Notes: a model not told the origin generated them from the letters alone. Counted from the first letter of the stretch, positions 10,933 to 21,110 are shown. The stretch: DNA of 64,000 nucleotides from Patiria pectinifera (GCA_029964075.1 CM057129.1:22683430-22747429), one strand, 5' to 3'. Translations and numbers: made by a program.

Positions 10933-13011
10933 ATGTTGAAGTTACTTTTGACTGTCGTGGTCACTGTCGTCATCACCGGTGTGTCGTGTGAAGCTGTCGT
11001 GGTGCTGGAACACGAGGAAACGACACTGACGTGCGACATCAGTCCCACAGCGCCTAAAACATCGCCCGTGTTTTGGTATTCCAACTCCTTACTGGAATAC
11101 CTAACAACTGACGATGACTTGATCACGGAATTGCGCGATGCTGCCCCGTCCCTCTACTATCGACTGTCGGTGGAAGGGTCGGTCAGAAGGGGCAGGTACA
11201 ATCTCCGCATCGTCGATGTGAGAGCAGAGGATGCAGGGGATTACGTCTGCGGTTACTACCGAAACGGGGACGAGTGGATCACGGTCAAGACTGTGAGTGT
11301 CGAGGTGCTGATTCCCCCGGGGCGAGAGTTCCCTGCCTGTTCGGCGCTGTCGCCCGCTGACACGCTCCTCCTGCCGGGGATGCTGGTCAACCTGAGCTGC
11401 ATCTCCTACGGTGGGAGTCCCCGTGCTGTTTTGGCTTGGTACCGCGACGGTGTGCCACTGGAGAGCGCAGTGGCTCACGATGGGCTCTGGGTGTACCATC
11501 AACGTCTCATACAGGAAGACGACAGCGGTGTGCAGTTCACATGCCAGGCAACCAGCCGAGCACTGCAAGAGCCGAAGAGCTGTAGCATCGTGCCCTATCG
11601 CAGAGCCCCGCTGTTGTACATCGAGCACGATCACGGTGGTGTGATAAACTCAGGGGATTCGGCAACATTCACCTGCACCAATCAGGAACTTCTCACTCCC
11701 GCCAGCGGTGGTGAGGCGCAGTATCGGTGGTACTTCAATGGAGAACCGGCTGAGGAGAGTAGATCGGGGGTGGTGACGGAAAGCGGGATGTCACTCGTGC
11801 TCGACAACTTAACTTCCATGGACGACAAAGCCGTCGTGTCGTGCGAGAAAGTTGACGAGTTTACAGCCAGGAGTTCGGCATCGATGACAATCTTAGTCGT
11901 CTCTTCGGCGAACCCGATGCTCTTTTACGACGAAAGAGACTCGACTCCATCCGAGAAACCTGCCTCCACGCCTTCGCCTTTCGTAAATGTCAGTCAAGCG
12001 GGGTTTGTCATGTGCATTTTTGGTGCAATCTGTTTCGGGATGTTCTTCATGCTTTTTCTGATCTTAGTCACACGCCTGTTCTGTAACTATGCTCGGAAGC
12101 GCGGCCGACTGGATTTTAATACAGAACGTGAAATTGCCGTCGGATGGCAAAAAGCTCTCAATAACTCGCCTTGTCATGAAGCAAGACAGGACAGCATCAC
12201 CATCATCGATAAACCGACTCGAAACACGCAAGTGCTTACTTTTAAGAAACCCAACGGTGTGGTTGCAAATGGTAACCTCCCGAGGAATGATTGTGCGGAG
12301 TGTTTGAGATGTAGCAACACGGAGAGCAATCTTGCCACCGATGTAGACACACCTTGCCCGGTGGCTTCTTCTGACAGATCCGCTGCTCGTCTCAGTCGAC
12401 AATCGAGGAACGCCGTCTCACAGGACCTCCTTCCAGGTACATCCTCCCGGAGGAAACCTCCACCGCTCAGTCTGTTTAATGAGACCAGGACACCCTTGCT
12501 GTCCCCTTCCTCCATCCCCAGAGCCGGCGGTATGAGGCTGCCTTCCGTTGACCGGGACTACACTGCCTCCATGCCCGATCTGGCCTCTCGCTACTACGGG
12601 GAGCGCGGTCTGCCGGCGACCTGCCCAACAGACCACGATTACGTCAACTTACCCGCCCCGTCCTCCTCCAGAGAAGGATCCGGCAACACCACCCCCTCCT
12701 CCTACGTCAACTGTGAATTTGTGAGCCCTATTCCGCCCACAACTCCAGTGAAGCAAGTTCGTAAACCTTCTTTTGGTACCAACCAGAAGTCGCTGTCGTA
12801 CGCAGAGCTTGATCTACCGAGAACTAGGGAGAGACCGTCCACTCCCGCCACACCAGTGAGCCCGGGCGGCAGCAAAGTACGCGCTGGTAGCGTTTCCGTA
12901 GAACGCACCAAATATGCACAAATCGCTTACGTGTTCAAAGACAGAAGACAACAGAGCCTTCCGTCTGTCAAACTCGTCGGACTTAGCGAGGGGTTTGGGG
13001 AGAGAGTCTGA
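10933..13011 (+). CDS. three-Ig-domain type I membrane receptor with ITIM/ITSM-like tail, single exon
   Basis: The frame opens at ATG 10933 (an upstream in-frame extension has no ATG) and gives 692 residues. Residues 1-19 are a hydrophobic signal peptide (MLKLLLTVVVTVVITGVSC). Three Ig-type domains follow with canonical Cys/Trp/Cys at about 34/48/106, 156/169/204 and 248/266/304; the first has the classical DAGDYVC. N-glycosylation sequons are near 153, 292 and 352. One transmembrane helix spans about 358-382, followed by a basic stop-transfer (RLFCNYARKR). The tail of about 300 residues carries DYVNL (Tyr 570) and SYVNC (Tyr 591), which match Grb2 SH2 sites (YxN). It also has LSYAEL (Tyr 623), an ITIM ([ILVS]xYxx[LVI]), and TKYAQI (Tyr 661), an ITSM (TxYxx[VI]). 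There are also Ser/Pro stretches and RRQQSLP, a 14-3-3-like site. In vertebrates such motifs recruit SHP-1/SHP-2 or adaptors. No intron interrupts the frame, which is unusual for an Ig receptor. Codon use is GC-richer than the flanks. Orthology is not assigned. Confidence 0.88.
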   Translation: MLKLLLTVVVTVVITGVSCEAVVVLEHEETTLTCDISPTAPKTSPVFWYSNSLLEYLTTDDDLITELRDAAPSLYYRLSVEGSVRRGRYNLRIVDVRAEDAGDYVCGYYRNGDEWITVKTVSVEVLIPPGREFPACSALSPADTLLLPGMLVNLSCISYGGSPRAVLAWYRDGVPLESAVAHDGLWVYHQRLIQEDDSGVQFTCQATSRALQEPKSCSIVPYRRAPLLYIEHDHGGVINSGDSATFTCTNQELLTPASGGEAQYRWYFNGEPAEESRSGVVTESGMSLVLDNLTSMDDKAVVSCEKVDEFTARSSASMTILVVSSANPMLFYDERDSTPSEKPASTPSPFVNVSQAGFVMCIFGAICFGMFFMLFLILVTRLFCNYARKRGRLDFNTEREIAVGWQKALNNSPCHEARQDSITIIDKPTRNTQVLTFKKPNGVVANGNLPRNDCAECLRCSNTESNLATDVDTPCPVASSDRSAARLSRQSRNAVSQDLLPGTSSRRKPPPLSLFNETRTPLLSPSSIPRAGGMRLPSVDRDYTASMPDLASRYYGERGLPATCPTDHDYVNLPAPSSSREGSGNTTPSSYVNCEFVSPIPPTTPVKQVRKPSFGTNQKSLSYAELDLPRTRERPSTPATPVSPGGSKVRAGSVSVERTKYAQIAYVFKDRRQQSLPSVKLVGLSEGFGERV

Positions 13012-13165
13012 ACTGTTTGGATATTTAAGGAGGCAGCGCGGACCTATATTAATTTTTTGTTTCACATTAAATGCGAAACATAAATTTGCTGGAATATGAG
13101 CTAATTACCGAATGTAAACTACCGAATGTAAAAATTAAAAATACCACCCCAATGCAGCAGGAATG

Positions 13166-13171
13166 AATAAA
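13166..13171 (+). terminator. poly(A) signal of the Ig receptor gene
   Basis: AATAAA lies 155 bp after the TGA of the receptor frame and is the first canonical hexamer downstream. It implies a short 3' UTR in the same exon. Confidence 0.6.
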
Positions 13172-13659
13172 TATTCACGAATGAAAAGCACGCGCTCGCA
13201 AATAGGCTATATGCGTCAAGGCAGCGTTAGAGGGCAATGATTTTTGTATGATTGCGTAGATAATTATAAGGAACGAGTAAACCTTCATTGTTGCTAGATT
13301 CAAATAACAAGGAATATCATCTGAGAGCCCGGAACGCAAAAGGTCTTTTAAAACTGTTGGTCGTCTTTTACACCTTTTTTTTCACAGCGTACATTTGTAT
13401 TTTCCTTTATATTGAGCATTACCATAAATTTCAAAATTATTACAATGTATTTTCTTAAGGACATGCTGCGTATCAAGGCCCTCGTCCAAGGTGGTCATGA
13501 CGTCATACCATGACGCTATAAACTCCAAGAAACCAATGATTTAGTCAGTGCATTTGTTGCCCTACTAGTCAAGAAATAAGGCCATGGGATGTACATAGTG
13601 TAAAATGTCTTTCCCTTTTCGAGGAGGGGGTGTACCCATGAACCTGTTGCCGTTGTTAA
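13172..13659. other. downstream flank of the receptor gene
   Basis: AT-rich spacer. It contains a CRE-type palindrome, ATGACGTCAT at about 13497, with no promoter or exon context around it. Confidence 0.4.
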
Positions 13660-14179
13660 AGGGAATGTACATCATTGGCTTTTGCTGTAATTTTAAGAAA
13701 TGAACTATTTGAGGGGTTTATAATAGATAAAATATTGTTCCACTGACATGTTTGAAGTTTTGTGATCGAAAATGCTGGAAAAACCAAGAAAAACAAAAAT
13801 GTTCAAGTAGTCTGGTTCCCTGACTCCACTAAAGATGAAATGGATCAATTTATAGATGCCGGAAATTTGTAAGGTAATAGAACCAGTCTAGCTGGCCTGC
13901 ACCCGTTCATGAACATGTAACCATTAGCAAACACAATTTTGACTGAACAAAAAGGTACATTTGGAGCAGTAGTTGAAAAATAGTTAGGTTTTTCCAACGG
14001 TGGTCGGCTGACCACCGTTGTAAATTTATACAAAATGCCACTTTTCTTGAAAATGACTTCACACCTGGTGCCATAGTTTTACAGGATGCTTTAGACTGGC
14101 ATTTACCAACATCCTAGTATATTTTGTAAAAAAAAAAGTACTTCTGTTTTTCGATATTTTCAAATGTTGTATATTCCCT
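13660..14179 (-). mobile_element. MITE family A, copy 2
   Basis: It lies between TTAA at 13656-13659 and TTAA at 14180-14183. The termini AGGGAATGTAC and GTATATTCCCT are inverted relative to each other. It runs in the opposite orientation to copy 3 and shares the internal near-palindrome CAACGGTGGTCGG...CCACCGTTG near 13995-14020. No coding capacity, so it is a TTAA-type non-autonomous element. Confidence 0.78.
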
Positions 14180-14507
14180 TTAATGTCTAAAGATTTAAAA
14201 CTAAAATTAATAATTTGGTATATACTGTGTAAATTTTGTTTCCTTAAACATTGTACAGAAGGGTATATATAATTCACATTTTTATATTTTAATTTGAAAT
14301 GACAAATATCACCACTCAAAGTCGGCGTTAACATGACACAGTTTTCACTATTGTATGAAATACTGTAATTTACATGTACGAGGTTTAAAGAAGTTTAAAA
14401 CACAAGCCAAGAAGAAAGATTCTATAAGACAAAGGCTGTACAACATGCAAAGGTCTGTTAATGAACAAATAGTCAAAATGTTTTCCAACAATTTCTCTGG
14501 ACATCTA

Positions 14508-14686
14508 GGCCGAGCTCGGGCGGTCTGTTCTTGACGTGGTAGGCCTATATTGGTCGTGCAAAACCCTGACGGACGGGTGATCGTGTTCCGAGTGTAGTGT
14601 TATAAAGTTCGTGGGTTGTGTTTCCGCCGTTTGAGCGCGAGAACAATTGTATACCCGTATCAAGAACAGACCGCCCGAACTCGGCC
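14508..14686. mobile_element. fold-back element with 27-bp terminal inverted repeats
   Basis: Arms at 14508-14534 and 14660-14686 are inverted copies with one mismatch; they begin GGCCGAG and contain GGGCGGTCTGTTCTTGA. The 125-bp interior is CpG-rich and codes for nothing. No target duplication is evident at the arm boundaries, so the true ends may be slightly different. Confidence 0.7.
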
Positions 14687-15994
14687 CAAGTCACACCCTT
14701 CCGATCGTGTTGCGGGGTGCTCTTTAAACTTTAAAATTAAATAAGCCTTCAAATCAATATTTTATATTTTAAAAACTGATTGATTAGTAAAATGCATTTC
14801 TTTTTAACGATTGTATGTTTATTCAAATCTCGAAGAGAAATAAATGATGTAGGCAGAATTTGACATTTTTAAAAACCTTTTAAAAATAACTTGACTGCAT
14901 ATGCGTGTTAATGGTGTAAATCGAGGACACCTTTCAGGATCAGTGCATGTACAGTACAGGAACCCAGATTGTACTTGTGAAAGAGGCGTTTGCCACTCAG
15001 TAGAGGCCTACCCTTTTCGTGGTCCATCTTCAGAGATAATCTTAAAAGGGTGATGCGACATTCCGTAAGGATCTTTGGCGAATATTATAAATTCATAAAT
15101 GTGTCTTAAACAATTTCTTTTTAATTCACGTTTGGAAAACTATATTGTTCCTCAGTCGGCAAAAGCTGAAAATCTTCATAATTCCAGAAATATTCATCAT
15201 TTTAACATAAACAAAATATTATCTTAGTGTAATTTGCCTCAGACACCCACAGATTATACCCTTGGTATCTTATTGTTTACCGTGGGATTTTTTCGTTCAA
15301 ATATCTTGTTAGGATAGTAGTGAACGCTTCCTGATCAAAAGTAAAAGCTACAAACGTCACACTCTGTAAACTATACACTGTTGGTGTTAACTCACTCGTG
15401 TTGAACGGCGCCGTCTGCAAGGTTAGTTTCAGCACCAGTGACTGTTAATTCTACTCACCAGTAAATATATGTATTTATTTATTTATTTATTTACATGTAC
15501 ATGTATATACATGCGAACAGGCCGCAAAGCTGGGACTGTTGATTTTACTTGTCCTTGTGCTGTGTGATCTAGTCTGGTATAATGAGACGAGAAGTCAGTC
15601 GCAGTTGGGGGCCGAGAGGAGGTCGTACATGTACACAGACAAGGATGACACAAACAACTATCAAATTTGGAAATTGTGCGTTACTTGGAAACCCAATTCC
15701 TGCAATGTACTCTGTAGGAAATACTACATCAGAAGTCTGTACACATTTTAACGACTTAAAACAGCTAGGTATAGGTGCGCTATGTGTTTGTTTACAAGGT
15801 TATGACAAGACAAAGGGTTTATTTCTGAAATTGCGGATTAAATAATGTCAAATGCTCCCAATTTAATTAAAAGAAACACACAATCCAGGAAGCCCAAAGC
15901 ATTGTGGGGCACCGAGATCGATAAACGTACACTGTGCGGAATGATCAAATTAATTTAACAAAATAATAAGTTGATTAATTAAAAGTAAGATTAC
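14687..15994. other. intergenic, nothing recognised
   Basis: No gene-like frame. ATTT tandem units occur near 15472-15493, followed by a TACATGTACATGTATACATG run. Confidence 0.5.
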
Positions 15995-16154
15995 AGCAAG
16001 ATAAAGATTTACGGTAGCACCATGTGACAAAATCAAGTCTCTTGACGACGGGCACACTGTCCGAAACGTTGAGTTTCCTCCCGGTTTTTTTTCTTCAGAA
16101 CCTCACTAACTAAAGAGATTTGTCACATGATGCTACATCTTTATCTTATTTGCT
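15995..16154. mobile_element. 160-bp inverted-repeat element with a hammerhead-like core
   Basis: The outer arms, about 36 bases, are inverted: left AGCAAGATAAAGAT with ATGTGACAAA, right TTTGTCACAT with ATCTTTATCTTATTTGCT. Between them, at 16041-16069, is the sequence TTGACGA, a short GC stem (GGGC/GTCC) and CGAAACG. That order (near-CUGANGA, stem, GAAA) resembles a hammerhead ribozyme core as carried by Penelope-like retroelements. The first core base is U instead of the required C, so activity is doubtful. Relationship to Penelope-like elements is an inference from this motif. Confidence 0.5.
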
Positions 16155-16319
16155 ATCTTCAGCAAGCAAACCTTCAAATCGTGTCCAATATTATATCCCC
16201 CCGAGGCCCCCCCCCCTTGGGTGCGCCACTGCCCTATCCACCTCAGCCCTAGCTTAAAAATTTACCAGGTTTTGTGCAATTTTTGCGAAATCGCGAAAAA
16301 GGTATTCAGTACGTTACAG
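16155..16319. other. spacer, nothing recognised
   Basis: Contains a C-run (about 16209-16217) and no other structure. Confidence 0.4.
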
Positions 16320-16660
16320 ATTAAAAACGGGGTCCGCGCATAAGTCCGACGCCTCATAAGTCCGACAAAATCTCATCCCCCAACCAAAATAAAGGCCCAT
16401 AAGTCCGACGCCTCATATCTCTGACGCCTCATAAGTCCGACACCTCAAGTCCGACGCCTCATCCAAGTCCGAAACATCGTTTGTCCGTTGTCGGGATTAG
16501 GAGGCGTCGGACTTATGAGGCATCGGAGCATGATCGGAGCTATGAGGCCGAATCCCTAAGTTCAATGCCTCATAAATCCGACCTCATAATTCCAAAATTT
16601 CGGACTCATGAGCCGTCGGACGTATGAGGCGTCTGACTTCCGACGGACCCCATTAAAAAC
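16320..16660. mobile_element. MITE with perfect 9-bp target duplication, built of GTCCGACGCCTCAT units
   Basis: The direct repeat ATTAAAAAC occurs at 16320-16328 and 16652-16660. Between them the element (16329-16651, 323 bp) starts GGGGTCCG and ends CGGACCCC. The left half is an array of the word GTCCGACGCCTCATAA in one orientation and the right half carries the same word inverted (TTATGAGGCGTCGGAC and variants), so the whole element can fold back. A 9-bp duplication with inverted ends is typical of Mutator-like elements. No transposase frame is present. Confidence 0.8.
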
Positions 16661-17340
16661 CACTACCGTTTTCCTATGAAATCTGGATGAAACGCATACT
16701 GAACTGTATTATTCAAAAGAGGGCGCTATTTAGAGCGGCCGCTTTATGCTCAGGCGAAAACACTAAGGGAATGTATGGTCTCTAGAAGTCCCCCACCTTT
16801 AAAGAAAAATTCGTTCGTTGTTTAGAACGGCACTTAACTATTACTTTGCATTCTAAATAGCAATTTGACTCTTCATTTAAATGCGAATTAGTTGATAAAA
16901 AAATACGTCCATTCAAATTGCGTGCTTAATAGCGCCGTGTCCGCGTACGTACGGCGCCTTGGTTAACATGATTCAGAAGAGCGCCCTCTTTCTTGAATAT
17001 TATATCCACAAAACAAATTTTGTTTTCTAAATAATTCTTATTGTTTGTAGCGTCCAATTAATTAAAATATTAATACTTCCCTTCGATAAATTAAATTGTG
17101 CTCGTATACACAAACATGATGACACGCCCTTAATTGGAGGGAGTAACTGTTGAACTTAACGTTCACTCCCCGTGCTATTTTGGAGTCAGCCCGAAAAAAA
17201 AATCCTTTTCTAAATTGCTATTTTCTACTAACAATACAAAAGTTATTCACTTTTGAATGAGACATCGACCGAAAAAAAAATCGGCCCATGTTTGGTTGTT
17301 GAATTGTTCCTTTCCAATTTTAATGATTGGCTGTTAAACG
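16661..17340. other. intergenic, nothing recognised
   Basis: Short CpG-rich words occur (16725-16745, 16930-16965) but no exon, promoter or repeat architecture is visible. Confidence 0.4.
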
Positions 17341-17630
17341 GGGAGTCAGGTTGGCGTAGCAGTACTTTCCTCGCCTCCCACCGCTGTGACCCGAGTTCGA
17401 ATCCCGCCTGAGCCAATATGTGGATTGGGTTTTCAGTCCCTACCTGATTCCGTGGGTTTTCCTCAGAATATTCTTCTGGGCTTTTCCTCCCACCTCTGAA
17501 ACTGTAATTTCTTCTCATTGTCTTCTCTCCACAGGTTTCTTCAGGCTTGCGAGCTACAGTGCCTAGGGCGCTTTTGAGGAATCCTTGGTTTCATTATCAA
17601 AAATGATTAATAATAATAATAATAAACAAT
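17341..17630 (+). mobile_element. tRNA-derived SINE family 1, full copy
   Basis: The 5' head has pol III box A (TTGGCGTAGCAG, about 17351) and box B (GAGTTCGAATCC, about 17393). The body contains TTTTCAGTCCCTACCTGATTC, AGAATATTCTTCTGGGC and CAGGTTTCTTCAGGCTTG. It ends in a TAA-type tandem tail (about 17607-17626). Two more copies are at 24765-25015 (reverse) and 61480-61717. Confidence 0.82.
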
Positions 17631-17820
17631 AAATTCGTTCTCGCGGGGTACGGTATATAGGCTGGTCATGGGCGTCGCCAGGATTTTTTCTAGAGGGGGG
17701 CAAAAAAAAAATTGCCAAAAAATGCTTGTATTTCTCAACACATTCTCGATTTATCAGTTTTAGAGGGGGCAGACATTTTTGCCCCCTCCAAAATTTTACA
17801 CCACCACTTTGTCTTCGCCT

Positions 17821-17829
17821 TTTTTTTTT

Positions 17830-17876
<47 letters not shown>
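17821..17876. repeat. poly(T) tract
   Basis: About 56 bases of T interrupted by a single C. It follows a G-rich/C-rich segment at about 17690-17800 and may be the reverse-strand tail of a retroposed sequence, although no retroposon body was recognised. Confidence 0.8.
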
Positions 17877-18354
17877 TTTTTTCAGGTGCCCCCCTGCCCC
17901 CCCACCCGCCCCCATGAGGCTGGTTTCAGCCCACTGGCAGTAATCGACACCGGGAGCAAGCCTGTTTGCAAAACGGATCTGTTTGTAACTAAAATATAAC
18001 CCTTTTTTTCAGAGGGTTGCAGACGTCCATATTAAAAAGGGAAAAAAAATTGGGGGGAGGGGGAATAAAACGTACAAATTGTAAATTTATAAATAGAAAA
18101 AAAAGAACTCTTGAAGAGTGAGGCCGGGCCTACTGTTACGGTCTTGGGTCCGAACAAACGTTATTTTTTGCAACAGCGAAATCACAACCACATTTCTTTC
18201 GAAATCTCATCGCTTTGTAACCCCTCCAACATGAAGCAAGTGAAATTACGGAACGTAATGCGCAAAGTGGATCTCACGACGCAGCCGCTACATCCATTCA
18301 AACCATTATGTGAGCTGTTGAAAGTTTCAGAAGGCGGGCTTTCCAAATATGGCG

Positions 18355-18395
18355 CAAGCGACGTCATCTCCGTAGCGATGACGTCAATTGGTTGC
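18355..18395 (+). promoter_or_regulatory. CRE pair with CCAAT box
   Basis: CGACGTCAT (18359-18367) and the full palindromic CRE TGACGTCA (18379-18386) lie 12 bp apart. The second directly abuts ATTGG (18387-18391), an inverted CCAAT box. CRE and CCAAT boxes close together are characteristic of proximal promoters bound by CREB/ATF and NF-Y. The region is GC-richer than its surroundings. It faces the candidate leader exon that ends at 18544. Confidence 0.6.
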
Positions 18396-18399
18396 TAGC

Positions 18400-18544
18400 T
18401 GCCCAGATTCCGTGGGACCCTCCCCCTAAATGCAGCGATTCTCCAACTTTCTGACTTCGTCCTTCACCGACAACTACTTGTGGACAGAGTACGGGCTTTG
18501 TGGATTGTTCCTCCATGCCTGAGCTGTGAATATCGGACTATCAG
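18400..18544 (+). other. candidate non-coding first exon
   Basis: Downstream of the CRE/CCAAT cluster, unusually GC-rich sequence ends at a strong 5' splice site, ATCAG followed by GTAAGATA at 18545. No ATG opens a useful frame, so it would be a 5' UTR exon. The start is approximate. It could be the leader of the plus-strand exons seen far downstream; this link is only inferred from strand. Confidence 0.4.
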
Positions 18545-18869
18545 GTAAGATACTAAACGACTTAACTGGGATTTTTGTGTTGTCCCGCAGTCACATTGTA
18601 ATCAAAACGGGAATCTACCTTTCTCAAAATAACATCGTGATCAGTTCATTTACATATATGGCTGTAAAGTGGCCTGCGGAAGTGTGACGTAAACAAATTA
18701 ATCCCATTATTTTGATTTTGCAACTATTCCCCTGTTTTTTAAATAACACGATATATCACATAAATTATACTTCGAATTTTTATACTCCATCCTTTACAAC
18801 CGGAAATTGTCATAATCACGTCCAAACTTTTTACATTTTTTACTTGGCACGGTTTCAATATTTTGCGGA

Positions 18870-19020
18870 GCGATATTTTACGTCACGTTGAATGCTATTC
18901 GCCGCACGACATGGGCATTCCAAAACATCGCGGTTCTCGCGAGCCAGACGACAGTTTGTGCAGCAGGTATTTCTCGATCGACTAAAAATAGCAGCGCGGA
19001 GAATCAGCGTTTATTACTGG
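18870..19020 (+). promoter_or_regulatory. second promoter-like block with TCTCGCGAG
   Basis: TACGTCAC (about 18878) and TCTCGCGAG (about 18934), a motif known from bidirectional vertebrate core promoters, lie in a CpG-rich stretch. The stretch ends at a good donor, TTACTG followed by GTAAGTAA (19021). A short frame from ATG 18893 stops at the donor. It could be an alternative leader exon. Confidence 0.3.
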
Positions 19021-19525
19021 TAAGTAAAAATAGAATTAAAATATTCGGTAACACGTTGGTGGCAATGCCGATACCGAATGTCGGTCGACTGGTTCCTATT
19101 TTGGGGATGGAAATGTGGGAGAATCATCGTTTGTTTAAATGCATTTGTACGTGTAGAGTGAAGATTTGTCCACAGCACCGTGTTTGTTTTGGTTTTTACA
19201 TGGCTTTCGCATTGGGAAGTGCATCTACATGACTGCATCATGCATGCACCACGTTCGTGTAAATTTGGAGGGATGTGTTTCTGGCAATGGTTTTGCTCGT
19301 CTTTTTTTCAGGTGCAGGTCTAGTAACGTTGGAAATATTTTTCAAATTTTGAAGTAGATCATCTGGATTGATTCGTGATAGTCAAGATGTGCGCGAAAAT
19401 TCAGTTCTAAACCGTAAACGTGATGTGATTATTTTAAGCATTATTTTGTGGGCAAGGTGTTTTCCTAGTGTGTACTGTATTGACGCCTGGTCATTGCATT
19501 GAGCATTCGGATATGGTCTGGCCAT

Positions 19526-20971
19526 GTCCGAATGTAGCCCCATAAATATGGCCAATTTACTGGACTACCTCCGCAAATAAAGGCCACACTTCCACCATGT
19601 ACACAAAAACATGTCGAACTTTGTCAAATTTTGATTTTCACATTTAGGCTTTGTAGTTTGTTCAGTCGTTTTCCTAGTTCCGGATAGCAAACATCATTCA
19701 CGCTGCTTTCGGCTCAACTACTCCACGAATTCAAGTGACATTGATTTAAAAGTTTACCTTGAGTGATGGAGAGACCACGAAATAATTTTCAAAATGTAAG
19801 CTCTTTTTATTTTGATTTTACGACGTCTAAAGTACTGATGTCACTTTTCCTAGTTCCGGATCGGTTCAATCAGTTCCAAATCGATCAAAACTGCTTCAAG
19901 CGACAAAAAAAAATCACGCGAAAATTTTTTTTTTTTTTTTCAGCCAGAACCAACTGAATCAAGCCTATTTTCTGATAAAGTATTATTTCATTTTCCAAAA
20001 ATAGTTCATTCAAGAGAATTCCAGCAAATTTTAAAAAGAGAAAAAAACGTAAATGATTTTGAAACTTTTGTCTGCAGTGCAACAGCTCAGTCAAACTCAT
20101 GCACGGACCGAAAATCTTTGACCCATCACAGAAAACGTCACACAAAATCGATTAAGTCGTAAGTGCACGCGCTATCCGGAACTAGGCAAAAGCATACTGC
20201 ATACAGTCATTCGTTGGCGAATTAAAAAAAAATTAGAGACTTTACAACTTATTTTGATTCAACAAGCATTCGATGGAAGAGTTTATACGACTGTAGTTGT
20301 ATGAACAAAATATTCAAAATCACACGGTACAAGTGATATACCGAGGAGAAAATGTATCGTCGATTCGCAACTCCCGCGATTTTCTACAAACCATCCAAAC
20401 GTGTCAAAGTGCGAGTCGGAAATCTGGCCAAAATTCTTCTTCTAAAGATTTTATCGGAAAAATCTTTGTGTATCAAGGAGCTTACATTTTCCTTTTCAAA
20501 ATGCACATTGTTGGAAAAATTTTTTTTGGAGACTAATCAAAAAGAGGTAGTTTTTTTATTTTAAGCTATCTGGAACTAGGAAAAATCCGGAACTAGGAAA
20601 AGGACAGTAGTTTATTTTTGTTTTAGAAGCATAGGCCTACTCACCCTCTTTATAGGCTAATCAGAGAGTGTTGCCTTTTTCAGATGTTTATTTTTCGCGA
20701 AATTTCCATATTCTTTTGCACACGTTTGCGTATCAAAATTTCAACATAAAATTTCACGAAACTTAGACATCTGAAAAAGGCAGCACTTTCTGATTAGCTT
20801 ATTAAGAGGGTGAGTATGCTTCTAAAGCAAAAGTAAACTACAAACTAAGCCTAAATGTGAAAATCAAAATTTTGACAAAGTTCGGCATGTTTTTGTACAT
20901 GGTGGAAGTGTGGCCTTTATTTACGGAGGTAGTCCAGTAACTTGGCCACATTTATGGGGCTAGTCCGAATG
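19526..20971. mobile_element. 1.43-kb transposon with long inverted termini and 9-bp target duplication
   Basis: GTCCGAATG occurs as a perfect direct repeat at 19526-19534 and 20963-20971. The element, 19535-20962, begins TAGCCCCATAAAT and ends with its inverse; the inverted arms extend about 125 bases at roughly 90% identity (shared: TTACTGGACTACCTCCG, AATAAAGGCCACACTTCC, ACCATGTACA). The right half contains a second inverted pair (about 20608-20705 with 20750-20848, sharing CTTTTTCAGATGT and TACTCACCCTCTT). The word CCTAGTTCCGGA or its complement occurs five times inside. No transposase frame is present. Long termini and a 9-bp duplication point to a non-autonomous Mutator-like or fold-back element. 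Confidence 0.85.
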
Positions 20972-21110
20972 TTAAAAAAGCGATAAGTTGGGTCCAAGTA
21001 ATACTAGGACTAAGCATGGATAAAATACGATCTAAACAAAATGGCCATGGCCATGATCTGTACATGCATCAGCATGTAGCCAAGAGGAAGTAAAGTTAGG
21101 TGATTATTAA

